A stretch of 64,000 bases of DNA from Candidatus Metaruminococcus caecorum (GCA_904420045.1 CAJFTY010000019.1:1-64000), one strand, 5' to 3'. Counted from the stretch's first letter, positions 9,582-18,425 are shown. The notes: generated from the sequence alone by a model not told the origin. Made by a program: numbers and translations.

Positions 9582-10163
9582 TTACCGGTGAGCAATCACC
9601 TTGTCGATCAGGCCGTATTCTTTGGCCTCCTCAGCGGACATAAAGTTGTCCCGCTCGGTGTCCCGCTCGATCTGCTCCAGCGGCTTGCCGGTATTTTCGG
9701 CCAGCATCTGGTTCAAATGCTGTTTCATCTTAATGATCCGTTCGGCCTGGATCTTGATATCCGTGGCCTGTCCCTGGCTTCCGCCGGAGGGCTGATGGAT
9801 CATAATTTCGCTGTTGGGAAGCGCCAGGCGTTTGCCCTTGGCGCCTGCCGCCAGCAAAAACGCCCCCATCGAGGCCGCCATGCCGATGCAGATGGTGGAA
9901 ACATCGCATTTGATATACTGCATGGTGTCATAAATCGCCATGCCCGCGGTGATGGAACCGCCGGGGCTGTTGATGTAGAAGGAGATATCCTTGTCAGGAT
10001 CCTGCCCTTCCAGATACAACAGTTGGGCGACAACCAGACTTGCCGTGGCGTCGTTGACCTCTTCCGACAGCATGATGATCCGGTCGTTGAGCAACCGGGA
10101 ATAAATATCGTACGAGCGCTCTCCGCGGCTCGTCTGTTCAACTACCATAGGTACTAAACTCAT
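9582..10163 (-). CDS. clpP: ClpP proteolytic subunit
   Basis: ClpP is the tetradecameric serine peptidase of ClpXP/ClpAP. The 193-aa protein has the full triad S98 (GMAASMGA), H123 (MIHQPSGG) and D172. The start [10 protein letters not shown] is chosen over an ATG five codons earlier because GGAGGTG precedes it and it matches the family N-terminus. The order tig-clpP-clpX is the classic bacterial arrangement and puts a ribosome chaperone with its downstream protease. Confidence 0.97.
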   Translation of the reverse strand: MSLVPMVVEQTSRGERSYDIYSRLLNDRIIMLSEEVNDATASLVVAQLLYLEGQDPDKDISFYINSPGGSITAGMAIYDTMQYIKCDVSTICIGMAASMGAFLLAAGAKGKRLALPNSEIMIHQPSGGSQGQATDIKIQAERIIKMKQHLNQMLAENTGKPLEQIERDTERDNFMSAEEAKEYGLIDKVIAHR

Positions 10164-10213
10164 GGCGCACACCTCCAAGTTCGTTACTTATGTATTGGCA
10201 AGCTGCGGGAAAA

Positions 10214-11641
10214 TTATTCCGCATCCTCTGTTTTTTCCGCTTTTTTACGGGTGGTTTTTTTCTTGGGAGCCGGCTTTTCAGCTTCATCCTCCACCGCGTC
10301 CGCTTTTTTGGCAGCGGGTTTCTTTGCCGCGGCCTTTTTGGAAGCCGCTTTCTTCTTGCCTTCGGTCACATCCGCGTTTTCTTTAATCAGGTCGATGGCC
10401 TTGTTGACTGCCAGATCCAGGGACAGATCGGCCGCGGGAATCAACGCTTTTACCTTTTCCACGTCCATGCTGTAATTTTCAGCCAGCTTCGCGTATTCCT
10501 CGTTAATCTCGTCCTCGGTGGGGACAATATTTTCAAGTTCTACGATTTTTTCCAGCGCCAGGCGGATTTTCACCTGCTTGTGGGCCTGCTCTTCAAAGGT
10601 TTTGCGGAACGCGTCCATCTCCATACCGGTGTACTGCAGATAGGTCTCCAGGTTCAGGCCCTGTGACTGAAGGCGGTACTCAAACTCCCGCACGCTTTCG
10701 GTGATCCGGTTTTCAAACATCACCTCGGGGATCTCGGCTTTCATGTTGTCAATCACCGCGTCGATGAGCTGGTTTTCCACCTCGGTGTCGGCGGCCTTTT
10801 CATTTTCTTCCGCCAATTTTTTGCGCACGTCGTCTTTATACTCCGCCAGGGTGTCAAACTCGCTGACGTCTTTGGCGAACTCGTCGTCCAGCTCGGGGAG
10901 CTCCCGGGTCTGGATCTCATGGAGCTTCACTTTAAAGGTAACCGCTTTTCCCTTGAGTTCCTCCGCGTGGTAGTCCTCGGGGAAGGTGACGTTCACGTCG
11001 AACTCGTCGCCCACGCTGTGACCCACAACCTGATCCTCAAACCCGGGGATAAACTGGCCGGAACCCAGGGTGAGGCTGAACTTTTCAGCGCTGCCGCCCT
11101 CGAATTTTTCACCGTCCAGGTACCCTTCAAAGTCGATGATGGTGTTGTCGCCCGTCTGAGCCGCACGATCATCCACCGACACGATACGGCCGTTGCGCTC
11201 CTGCACCTTCTTGACCTGTGCGTCCACGTCCTCGTCGGTAACTTCCTTGACGTTCTTTTCTACTTGAATGCCTTTGTAGTCCGCAACCTCCACCTCGGGC
11301 TTGGTGATGCAGGTCGCTTTAAAGGAATATCCTTTTTCTTTGGAGACTTCCAGCACTTCCACTTCAGGGCGGTCCACCAGCGTCAGCTTCGCCTCGTCGA
11401 TGGCTTCCTGCAGCGCGGCGCCATAGCTGGCGTTGACGGCGTCCTCAAAAAACACGCCTTCTCCATACAGTTTTTCGATCATTTTCCGGGGCGCTTTGCC
11501 TTTGCGGAAACCGGGAACAGTGATCTTTTTCACGTTCTGGCGGTATGCTTTTTCCAGGGCTGCTTCAAATGCCTGGGCATCCACTTCCACGGTCAGTTCA
11601 TATTTATTGGTCTCAACTTTGTTTGACGAGGTCAAGCTCAT
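10214..11641 (-). CDS. tig: Trigger factor with lysine/alanine-rich C-terminal tail
   Basis: Trigger factor is the ribosome-bound chaperone and prolyl isomerase that meets nascent chains. The ribosome-binding signature GFRKGKAPRKMIEK is at about 45-58, followed by the FKBP-type isomerase domain (about 165-245) and the helical C-terminal arms. At 475 aa it is longer than the usual 430 or so because of a 47-residue tail from about residue 429, rich in KKAAAKKPAAKK-type repeats with acidic patches, like the tail of histone H1. The tail is in frame and ends in a normal stop. It heads tig-clpP. Confidence 0.96.
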   Translation of the reverse strand: MSLTSSNKVETNKYELTVEVDAQAFEAALEKAYRQNVKKITVPGFRKGKAPRKMIEKLYGEGVFFEDAVNASYGAALQEAIDEAKLTLVDRPEVEVLEVSKEKGYSFKATCITKPEVEVADYKGIQVEKNVKEVTDEDVDAQVKKVQERNGRIVSVDDRAAQTGDNTIIDFEGYLDGEKFEGGSAEKFSLTLGSGQFIPGFEDQVVGHSVGDEFDVNVTFPEDYHAEELKGKAVTFKVKLHEIQTRELPELDDEFAKDVSEFDTLAEYKDDVRKKLAEENEKAADTEVENQLIDAVIDNMKAEIPEVMFENRITESVREFEYRLQSQGLNLETYLQYTGMEMDAFRKTFEEQAHKQVKIRLALEKIVELENIVPTEDEINEEYAKLAENYSMDVEKVKALIPAADLSLDLAVNKAIDLIKENADVTEGKKKAASKKAAAKKPAAKKADAVEDEAEKPAPKKKTTRKKAEKTEDAE

Positions 11642-11766
11642 TTTCTACTTCCTCCCAAGATACGATAATACACCTAAACCCAGGGGTTCCGGCTATCTTT
11701 ATTACTATATCACAGAACTGTTTTTCTGACCAGTTCCTTTTTTGCTTTTCGCCTAATTGACAAGTT

Positions 11767-12459
11767 TTACAGGATTTGCACCGGATCGAATTGGATATAA
11801 TCACCAGAAATCAAACGAAAATCAATGCCGTTGCGCTCCCCGTTGATGGCATATTCCTGTGCGCGGCCATGAATATGACCGTAATAACATCGTTTTACCC
11901 CAAATTCGAGAAGTACGGACAGGAGCTCGTAGCATTCGTCCGAAGCGTAAACAGGGGGATAATGCAAAAACGCAATGGGCGGCTTTCCGGTCTTTGTCCC
12001 TGCTTCCAGCGACAGGCGAAGCCGTCCGGCCTCCCGCAATAGGACTTTTTTGTCCGCCTGTTCCCCTTTTTCGTTCATCCAGCCCCGGGTGCCGCACAGG
12101 CAGTAATCCCCGTATTCAAAGGCGTTGTTAAACAGCATGGAAATACTGGAAAACCCGTTTTCCGCCAAGAACTGATCCACCTTGTTTTTGGTAGAAAACC
12201 AGTAGTCGTGGTTTCCTTTTAAAAGGATTTTTTTTCCGGGCAAATTGTGGATAAACGCAAAATCTGGTTTTGCCTGCGCAAGTGTCATCCCCCAGGAGAT
12301 ATCGCCGGGCAGGATCACGGTATCCTCGGAGGTAATCTTGCTCCTCCAGTTTTGTTCCAGGCGATCCACATAATGTTCCCAGCCTTTAAAAATATCCATG
12401 GGCTTGTTTACGCCCAGGGACAAATGCAGATCCGCAATGGCAAATAAACCCAACCGCAA
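11767..12459 (-). CDS. Calcineurin-like metallophosphoesterase
   Basis: A 230-aa soluble phosphoesterase. The metal-binding blocks are ADLHLS (about 8-13), LPGDISWG (about 50-57), LLKGNHDYW (about 78-86), FLHYPP and GHIHG near 195-199, all typical of the calcineurin-like superfamily. The natural substrate is unknown; relatives act on nucleotides or phosphoproteins. It stands alone between tig and the divergent DUF1540 gene. Confidence 0.88.
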   Translation of the reverse strand: MRLGLFAIADLHLSLGVNKPMDIFKGWEHYVDRLEQNWRSKITSEDTVILPGDISWGMTLAQAKPDFAFIHNLPGKKILLKGNHDYWFSTKNKVDQFLAENGFSSISMLFNNAFEYGDYCLCGTRGWMNEKGEQADKKVLLREAGRLRLSLEAGTKTGKPPIAFLHYPPVYASDECYELLSVLLEFGVKRCYYGHIHGRAQEYAINGERNGIDFRLISGDYIQFDPVQIL

Positions 12460-12513
12460 CGCTCCTTTCCAGTGGATGTTCTGTATAAACGGGGCTGATT
12501 GTCAAACAATAAT

Positions 12514-12543
12514 CCCATGCCGGCAGTCCGCTGACGGCATGGG
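12514..12543. repeat. Stem-loop between phosphoesterase and DUF1540 genes
   Basis: CCCATGCCG (12514-12522) pairs with CGGCATGGG (12535-12543), and an inner CAG/CTG pair extends the stem. It is followed by CTGTTTTA on the plus strand. With a nearby CTTGCG/CGCAAG hairpin it lies in the 239-nt divergent intergenic region. The function is unknown; it could be an upstream terminator or leader structure. Confidence 0.45.
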
Positions 12544-12698
12544 CTGTTTTACGCCGGACGCCTTGCGTTTTCCGCAAGCGACATCTTCCGGCAGCCGCTT
12601 TGCCGTTCTGGATTTGGATTGCCGCCTGCGAAACATTCAATGGCTCCTCCTGCGAAAAACGTGCCCTTTCAAATATTTTGATAAAGGAGATAAAAGCC

Positions 12699-12878
12699 AT
12701 GAACAATTGTGAATGTGGAAAAGACAACCCCACCCTGGCGCATGTGAAATGTGACGTGAAAAACTGCATCTACAACAACCATCAGTGCTGCTGTACCGCC
12801 AGCGCCATCCAGGTCGGTCCTCAGTCCGCCTGCGATTGCCAGGAAACCAACTGTCAGACCTTTAAAGCGCAGAAATAA
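12699..12878 (+). CDS. Small cysteine-rich DUF1540 protein
   Basis: A 59-aa protein with ten cysteines arranged as CxC, then CxVKxC, then CCC, CxC and a final C before TF. This matches the DUF1540 domain (VxCxVxxCxYNxxxxCxAxxIxV-like), thought to bind metal. No function is established. AAAGGAG lies nine bases upstream of the ATG. It is a single gene with its own terminator between two minus-strand genes. Confidence 0.88.
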   Translation: MNNCECGKDNPTLAHVKCDVKNCIYNNHQCCCTASAIQVGPQSACDCQETNCQTFKAQK

Positions 12879-12908
12879 CCATCTTCCCCAAGCGTTTGAC
12901 GAAACAAG

Positions 12909-12943
12909 GAAAGTGAACACGGTTTCGTGTTCACTTTCTTTTT
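12909..12943 (+). terminator. Terminator of the DUF1540 gene
   Basis: A 13-bp perfect stem (12909-12921 and 12926-12938) with loop GTTT is followed by TTTTT. It can act for the plus-strand gene and, read in reverse with a T-rich tail, also for thrC. Confidence 0.9.
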
Positions 12944-12946
12944 CGC

Positions 12947-12975
12947 ATTTATTTATACAATTCGTATAAATAAAT
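12947..12975. repeat. AT-rich perfect palindrome
   Basis: ATTTATTTATAC (12947-12958) and its exact complement (12964-12975) flank AATTC. It lies between the DUF1540 terminator and the thrC stop codon. It has no clear T tail in either direction, so its role is not known. Confidence 0.6.
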
Positions 12976-13019
12976 GTATTTTCTACTTAATAATAGAGTT
13001 TTCGACCGCTTTTCACTGC

Positions 13020-14513
13020 TTATTCTCCCAGCAGAGACAGCACCGTTTCCGGCATCTGGCCCGCTTCGATGCAGCCGGCAAAGCGGACGGATTTGTTTTT
13101 GAGCTCTGCCAGCGCTGTGGGAATGGGCAGACCGGACATCTCATGGAGCTTTTGGACCTGGGCAAAATCATCCATCTGCGGAACTTCTCCACACAGCGCT
13201 TCCAGCACAGCTCCCGTAAATTTATAGGGGCTGGCGGTGGAGGCGATCAGCGCCTTGGTGGTGTCGCCGGTCTTTTTTTTGTAGTCCTCGTACACCTTGA
13301 CAGCCACTGCCGTGTGGGTGTCGCACAGGTAGGAGTATTTGTCAAACACCGCTTTGATGGTGGCTTTGGTCGCACAATCGTCGCAGTACCCACCCACAAA
13401 CTCCGCCTGGAGCTTTTGCTTTACATCCTCGCTGACGGTGTATGTCCCCTGGGACTTCAGCTGGCCGAACCAGTCGGCAATCTGCTTGTCATCCTCCCCG
13501 GACAGGGCGTACAAAAGGCGCTCCAGATTGCTGGAGATCAAAATATCCATCGAGGGCGAGATGGTGGTGTGAAACGCCCGATTTTTATCATAGGTGCCGG
13601 TGTTGATAAAGTCGGTAAGCACCTTGTTTGCGTTGGAAGCGCAGATGAATGTTTTCACCGGCAGGCCCATTCCCTTGGCGTAGTAGGCCGCCAGGATATT
13701 GCCGAAGTTTCCGGTGGGCACCACCACATTGATGGGGTCGCCGCACTGGATTTCTTCTGCTTTCACAAGTTCGCAGTAGGCGGAGATATAATAGACGATC
13801 TGAGGCACCAGCCGCCCCCAGTTGATGGAGTTGGCGCTAGAAAACATCCGGTTTTTCTCGGCGAGCTTTTCTGCCATCTCGGGGCTTGTAAAGATCGCCT
13901 TCACACCGTTTTGCGCGTCGTCAAAGTTGCCCTTGATGGCGCAAACGCCCACGTTTTTCCCCTCCTGGGTGGTCATCTGGCGCTTCTGCATATTACTGAC
14001 GCCGTCCTCGGGGTAAAACACCAGAATTTTGGTGCCTGGCACATCTTTAAAGCCTTCCAGCGCGGCCTTGCCCGTATCGCCGGAGGTCGCCACCAGAATC
14101 ACCATCTCCTTGCCCTGGGCGGTCTTGCCCGCCGACACGGTCAGCAGGTGGGGCAAAAGCTGCAGCGCCATATCCTTAAACGCGCAGGTGGGGCCGTGCC
14201 AAAGCTCCAGCATATAGGTGCCGTCGTACAGGTGCGCCAGCTGGGCGATGTCGTCGCTGCCGAATTTATCCGCCGTGTAGGCGCTTTCCACACAGTTTGC
14301 CAGCTCCTCTTCCGTAAAGTCGGTGAGGAATTTTCCCAGCACAAACTTGGCCCGCTCCACATAGCTTTTGTCCGCCAGCATCCGCAGGTCGTCCTGGGTG
14401 ATCTCCGGGAGGGTTTCGGGGACGAACAGGCCGCCCTCCGCGGAAATCCCCTGGGCGATGGCCTGGGCCGCAGTCACTTGTAAACTGGAATTTCTGGTGC
14501 TTTTGTAGTTCAT
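13020..14513 (-). CDS. thrC: Threonine synthase
   Basis: ThrC converts O-phosphohomoserine to threonine with PLP. The protein is 497 aa, matching the long bacterial class that begins MxYxSTR. The PLP lysine lies in the segment TCAFKDMALQLLP, and the phosphate-binding loop is VVPTGNFGN with the earlier ATSGDTGKAAL segment. The ATG follows an AGGAAGAG site. The next gene upstream, an M19 dipeptidase, ends 32 nt before it and may be co-transcribed. Confidence 0.96.
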   Translation of the reverse strand: MNYKSTRNSSLQVTAAQAIAQGISAEGGLFVPETLPEITQDDLRMLADKSYVERAKFVLGKFLTDFTEEELANCVESAYTADKFGSDDIAQLAHLYDGTYMLELWHGPTCAFKDMALQLLPHLLTVSAGKTAQGKEMVILVATSGDTGKAALEGFKDVPGTKILVFYPEDGVSNMQKRQMTTQEGKNVGVCAIKGNFDDAQNGVKAIFTSPEMAEKLAEKNRMFSSANSINWGRLVPQIVYYISAYCELVKAEEIQCGDPINVVVPTGNFGNILAAYYAKGMGLPVKTFICASNANKVLTDFINTGTYDKNRAFHTTISPSMDILISSNLERLLYALSGEDDKQIADWFGQLKSQGTYTVSEDVKQKLQAEFVGGYCDDCATKATIKAVFDKYSYLCDTHTAVAVKVYEDYKKKTGDTTKALIASTASPYKFTGAVLEALCGEVPQMDDFAQVQKLHEMSGLPIPTALAELKNKSVRFAGCIEAGQMPETVLSLLGE

Positions 14514-14545
14514 TTGCTCTTCCTATCCTTTCCGGGAATGCGTCG

Positions 14546-15454
14546 TCAAAACACAAATTTCTGATAAAACGCACGGGCGTTGTCAAACAAAATCCGCCCG
14601 GCTAAGGGTTCTCCAAAATATTGTACCATAACCTGCCCCAGTTTTTCAATCTTTTCTACAGAATTTATGCAGCCGGGAAGCGCCGCGCCGTCAAAGTCCG
14701 AGCCGACGGCCAGCACGCCTTCCCCGCCTAATGCGAGGATATGCTCCATATGCCGGAGCATCTGGGCAAAATCCGCCTGCTTGTCGTCGGACAAAAAATC
14801 CACGTAAAAATTGAGCCCGATCAGCCCGCCCCGCTCCGAAATGGCCCGGATCATATCGTCGGTCAGGTTGCGCCGGTGGCCGCAGACCGACCGGGCGTTG
14901 GAGTGGCTGGCCACAAAGGGGCGCTTAGCCGCCCGTTCCACCTGCCAAAAGCTTTGATCGTTTAGGTGGGACACGTCCACCAGCATCCGCAGGCGCTCCA
15001 TCTCGGCCACCGTCTGCTTTCCAAATTCGGTGAGGCCCGAGGAGCCCAAGGCGCCCCCGGCCAGCTCGTTGTCCCCGTTCCAAGTCAGGGTCATCAGCTT
15101 GATCCCCATGTGGGAAAATTCCTGCACCCGGGAGAGCTTGCCACCCAGCGCCGCGCCCCCCTCCACCGAGGGGATGGCGTAGCAGTGTCCCGCAAGCATC
15201 GGCTTCTGCGGGTCGTACAGGTGCAGCTGCTCCTCCTGTTCCAGCGCCTCGGTAAAAAAAGCGCGCTCCCGCAGAAATTCCCGGTAGGCGTCCTCCCCCC
15301 GGAAGCGGTCGTCGATCCAAAACGCAAAGGTCTGCACCCAGGCGTCAAAGCCCTCCCCCTTCTTCAGAGAGAGCTGCAAGTCGTTGTCGTACAGTGCTTT
15401 CCCCTTGGTGGAGCATTCATACACCGTGTCGCAGTGAAGATCAAAATAGTTCAT
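14546..15454 (-). CDS. Membrane-type dipeptidase, peptidase family M19
   Basis: A 302-aa zinc dipeptidase of the renal dipeptidase family. The N-terminal metal site is DLHCDT (about 5-10), and the later metal and substrate residues appear in MTLTWNGDNELAGGA, VDVSHLNDQSFW and VASHSNARSV-GHRRNLTDDM, all family hallmarks. It would split dipeptides, possibly those with a D-residue at the C-terminal side. No signal peptide is seen, so it is probably cytoplasmic. It follows the RNase HII-YraN gene by 23 nt. Confidence 0.92.
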   Translation of the reverse strand: MNYFDLHCDTVYECSTKGKALYDNDLQLSLKKGEGFDAWVQTFAFWIDDRFRGEDAYREFLRERAFFTEALEQEEQLHLYDPQKPMLAGHCYAIPSVEGGAALGGKLSRVQEFSHMGIKLMTLTWNGDNELAGGALGSSGLTEFGKQTVAEMERLRMLVDVSHLNDQSFWQVERAAKRPFVASHSNARSVCGHRRNLTDDMIRAISERGGLIGLNFYVDFLSDDKQADFAQMLRHMEHILALGGEGVLAVGSDFDGAALPGCINSVEKIEKLGQVMVQYFGEPLAGRILFDNARAFYQKFVF

Positions 15455-15477
15455 TCTTCCGCCCGCCTTTCCAACAT

Positions 15478-16455
15478 CTATACCGTAAACGCATCTTCAA
15501 TATGGTTTATGGCGGCCAGAGCCTTGTTAGAACTCCCCTGCAAAAACACCTCCACTACGTCGAACCGGGGCTGTACCTCTTCCGGATGCTCGGACAGATA
15601 CAGCAAAGCGGTCTCTACAATCTTTTTCTGCTTGGAGGCGCTCACCGCCTCCCGGGGCTCATACATCCGTTTTGCCGACCGGGTTTTGACCTCCACAAAG
15701 GCGAGGATGTCTCCCTTGCGGGCGATCAGGTCGATCTCCCCATAGGGGCTGCGAACATTGTGGCCCACAATGTCGTAGCCCATCCCCATCAGATACTGGG
15801 TTGCGTAATCCTCCCCCAGTTCTCCGCCCGTCTTGACATGAGGAGAGCCGTTGGCCGTGAATTTTTTTAAAAAGCTCTTCCGGTGCACCGGGGAAATTCC
15901 ATATTGGGTCAGCAGCTCGTAGTGAAGCTTGGTGCCATACCCCTTGTGCTTTTCAAACTGGTACTGGGGATACTGCTCCGCCAGGGTTTTCATGTACCGG
16001 TCCCGGGAGACCTTGGCGAGAATCGACGCAGCGGCGATGGATGCGGAGGTGGCGTCCCCCTTGACCACCAGCCGGCAGTGGACATTTTCCCCCGCGAAGG
16101 GGTTCCGGTTGCCGTCCACCAGAATAAGTTCCGGCGAAACAGAAAGCCCCTCCACTGCACGGCGCATGGCTAGAAAGGTCGCCTGCAAAATATTAAGCGT
16201 ATCAATTTCCACCACGCTGGCGGTGGCGACGTTCCAGCTCACCGCCTTTTGGATGATTTCATCGTACAACGCTTCCCGCTTTTTTTCGCTGAGCTTTTTG
16301 CTGTCGTTTAAGCCCTCGATCCCACAGCCCTCCGGCAGGATCACCGCCGCGGCGTACACATCCCCCGCCAGAGGGCCCCGGCCGGCCTCGTCCACGCCGC
16401 ACAGCAGGGAGACGCCCTGTTCCTGGTCATAGGCAAACAAATCCATGCTTTCCAT
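15478..16455 (-). CDS. rnhB: Ribonuclease HII fused to a YraN (UPF0102) nuclease-like domain
   Basis: RNase HII removes ribonucleotides and RNA from DNA duplexes. Residues 15-205 are RNase HII with catalytic D22 and E23 (GVDEAGRGPLAGD), D114 (LVDGNRN) and D134. Residues 210-325 are a complete YraN domain with GELGEDYA, YGEIDLIA (E240, D242) and AFVEVKTR (E255, K257), a PD-(D/E)xK-like nuclease core. In most bacteria these are two adjacent genes; here they form one frame with a linker of about ten residues. The start at 16455 is preceded by GAAAGGA; 16446 is an equally possible start. rbgA lies 25 nt upstream. Confidence 0.93.
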   Translation of the reverse strand: MESMDLFAYDQEQGVSLLCGVDEAGRGPLAGDVYAAAVILPEGCGIEGLNDSKKLSEKKREALYDEIIQKAVSWNVATASVVEIDTLNILQATFLAMRRAVEGLSVSPELILVDGNRNPFAGENVHCRLVVKGDATSASIAAASILAKVSRDRYMKTLAEQYPQYQFEKHKGYGTKLHYELLTQYGISPVHRKSFLKKFTANGSPHVKTGGELGEDYATQYLMGMGYDIVGHNVRSPYGEIDLIARKGDILAFVEVKTRSAKRMYEPREAVSASKQKKIVETALLYLSEHPEEVQPRFDVVEVFLQGSSNKALAAINHIEDAFTV

Positions 16456-16480
16456 CCCTTTCCTTTCGCGTCTATCCCGG

Positions 16481-17347
16481 TTATTCACGTTTGGGAAGTT
16501 CCAGCGTCAGCGCTCCCAGCTTGCCGCTGCGGTACTCGTCCATGACGGTGATGGCCGCCCGCTCGGTGTTGACCTCCCCGCCGGAGATGAGCATCCCCCG
16601 CTTTCGGCCCACAGCCTCCAGCCGCTCAAAGCTTTCCATCTCCCGGGTGTCCTCCAGTTTATAGCGGTCTTTCAGCACCTGGGGATACTCCTGAGCCAGC
16701 CATTCTAAAAGGCGCATGGCCAAAAGCTCGATGTCGACGACCCCATCCTTGACCGCTCCGGTGAACGCCAGACGTTCCCCCACAGCCGGATCCTCAAACT
16801 TGGGCCAAAGCACCCCGGGCATGTCCAGCAGATCCACCCCCTGGGCCACCCGGACCCACTGGCGTCCCCGAGTCACGCCGGGCCGGTCCTCCACCTTGGC
16901 GCGCTTTTCCCCCGCCATGCGGTTGATAAACGAGGACTTGCCCACGTTGGGGATTCCCACGATCATCATGCGGATGGATTTCCCCGCCATACCTTTTTCC
17001 TCCCGGCGTTTTAAAAGCTCCGCCAGTTCCTCCCGCACAGCAGGGAGAAAGCCCTTAAGCCCCTTGCCACTGCGGCAGTCGGTGGCCAACGCCTTGATTC
17101 CCTGGCTTTTGTAATACTCGATCCACCGGGCGGTGGCGGCGGGATCCGCCGCGTCGCACTTGTTGAGCAAAATGATCCGGGGCTTGTCCCCCACCCAACC
17201 GGCGAGTTCCGGATTCCGGGAGCTCGCCGGGATTCGGGCGTCGGTGATCTCCACCACGATATCTACCTGAGGCAGGCTTTCCTGAATCAGACGGCGGGTT
17301 TTGGCCATATGACCGGGAAACCACTGGATATTCTGTGTTTCCGACAT
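16481..17347 (-). CDS. rbgA: Ribosome biogenesis GTPase RbgA (YlqF)
   Basis: RbgA is a circularly permuted GTPase needed for late 50S maturation. The 288-aa protein begins with the family signature IQWFPGHMAKT. It then shows the permuted motif order: G4 NKCD near 61, G5, G1 GIPNVGKSS near 131-139, G2 T in RPGVT and G3 DMPG. The C-terminal domain binds rRNA. It precedes the RNase HII fusion, as rbgA-rnhB does in Bacillus. Confidence 0.95.
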   Translation of the reverse strand: MSETQNIQWFPGHMAKTRRLIQESLPQVDIVVEITDARIPASSRNPELAGWVGDKPRIILLNKCDAADPAATARWIEYYKSQGIKALATDCRSGKGLKGFLPAVREELAELLKRREEKGMAGKSIRMMIVGIPNVGKSSFINRMAGEKRAKVEDRPGVTRGRQWVRVAQGVDLLDMPGVLWPKFEDPAVGERLAFTGAVKDGVVDIELLAMRLLEWLAQEYPQVLKDRYKLEDTREMESFERLEAVGRKRGMLISGGEVNTERAAITVMDEYRSGKLGALTLELPKRE

Positions 17348-17440
17348 GTTTTGTCAGCGCTCCTTTCCATTATAGCCGGGAGGCGTTCCGCGCTCCACCG
17401 CTGGCGCCGGGCCGTTCGTCCCTTGCCCGGATTCCTGCAA

Positions 17441-17473
17441 AAAACCTCCGAAGGTTTTTCACTCGGAGGTTTT
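17441..17473 (-). terminator. Terminator after lepB
   Basis: AAAACCTCCG (17441-17450) pairs with CGGAGGTTTT (17464-17473) around a 13-nt loop. On the minus strand it runs into a T tract, 13 nt after the lepB stop. Confidence 0.88.
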
Positions 17474-17485
17474 ACGGTCTGTTGT

Positions 17486-18145
17486 TTATTTCAGTCCGCC
17501 TATGGCGTTAAAGGGAAAAATGCGGAATACCGCTTTTCCCAGGATATATCGCTTGTCAATCTGGCCCACCTCGGCAAACCGGCTGTCCAAAGAGTCGTTG
17601 CGGTTATCTCCCATGACGAACACCTTGCCAGGCTCCACCGTTATGGGGAATTCGATATCTCCCTTGCGGGAGGTGGGTTCCCGGATATACGGCTCGTCAA
17701 GCACCTCGCCGTCCACAATAACCTGATGGGTTTCAAAGTTAATGTCCACCGTCTGGCCCTCCACCGCAATAATCCGCTTAATCAGCGGCTTGTTGACCGC
17801 TGACGGCTGGGTGGTCACAATGATATCGCCCTGCTTGGGTTCGTAAAACAGGTGGGTGACAATCAGGCGGTCCTGATCCTGCAGGGTGTTGGTCATGGAC
17901 TCACCGTCCACGCCCACGATCCGGAACAAAAAGGTGAAGATCAGCACCACTGCCACAAGAGAGTAGACAATCGCCTCCATCCACTCTACAATTTCCCGTT
18001 TCAAGTCAAACTTTTCATGGTCGGAAGGAGGTTTTACGCCCTCCGGCTCGCCCGGTTCGTCCTCCTGCGGCTCTAAAAATCCCCAAGACTCCTGCTGAGT
18101 CTCTTGTTCTGCAAACAATTCCTTGTCGGAATCAAACTCAGTCAT
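17486..18145 (-). CDS. lepB: Signal peptidase I
   Basis: LepB cleaves signal peptides from exported proteins at the outer face of the membrane. The 219-aa protein has an acidic cytoplasmic N-terminus, one membrane segment (about 56-77), the catalytic serine S83 in GVDGESM and the catalytic lysine K123 in PLIKRIIAVEG, followed by VMGDNRNDSLDSR. ATG at 18145 is preferred over an upstream in-frame TTG because it matches family length, though its ribosome-binding site is weak. A separate promoter and a 240-nt leader lie upstream. Confidence 0.94.
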   Translation of the reverse strand: MTEFDSDKELFAEQETQQESWGFLEPQEDEPGEPEGVKPPSDHEKFDLKREIVEWMEAIVYSLVAVVLIFTFLFRIVGVDGESMTNTLQDQDRLIVTHLFYEPKQGDIIVTTQPSAVNKPLIKRIIAVEGQTVDINFETHQVIVDGEVLDEPYIREPTSRKGDIEFPITVEPGKVFVMGDNRNDSLDSRFAEVGQIDKRYILGKAVFRIFPFNAIGGLK

Positions 18146-18393
18146 ATTCACACCAACTTTATCTTGAAATTGCAACGTCAAAGCCGTTTCACCGTCCGGG
18201 CTTTTTTGGCCCGGTACGCGGCTCCTTCAACAGGTATAGTATACCATATGCGGGTTTTCAGTTGATTATAATGGGCGCGGCACAGCGCCAGCCCGGACAA
18301 AAATTCCCTGAGCCCGCTTGGCGCAACTGGCGGAAGTGAGCAATGCAAACAGATCGCCATGCCATCTGTATGTAGAACAGATGCTTTGCAGTT
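18146..18393 (-). other. Structured 5' leader of lepB, about 240 nt
   Basis: The predicted transcript start is near 18387, 240 nt before the lepB ATG. Visible structures are CATCTGT/ACAGATG (about 18359-18383), a perfect 6-bp palindrome GGTATAGTATACC (18233-18245) that can also act as a -10 element, and a two-part stem CCGGGC/GCCCGG (18196-18214) enclosed by AGCCG/CGGCT. A short open frame exists but has no ribosome-binding site and I do not call it. I see no known riboswitch class. Confidence 0.45.
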
Positions 18394-18422
18394 ATTATAG
18401 CACAAAAAAGTGGATTAATAAA
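18394..18422 (-). promoter_or_regulatory. Probable promoter of lepB
   Basis: TATAAT (18394-18399) has a weak TTTATT (18417-18422) at a 17-nt spacing on the minus strand. It lies just after the rplS stop and touches the rplS terminator. Confidence 0.6.
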
Positions 18423-18425
18423 GCA

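Noticed and set aside
18180..18390. 6S RNA in the lepB upstream region
   Set aside because: The length fits, but the central bubble and closing stem of 6S RNA are not seen; only a 6-bp CAAAGC/GCTTTG end pairing is possible.
18178..18405. A 75-codon minus-strand frame upstream of lepB
   Set aside because: It begins before the predicted transcript start, has no ribosome-binding site, contains the leader hairpins and matches no known protein.
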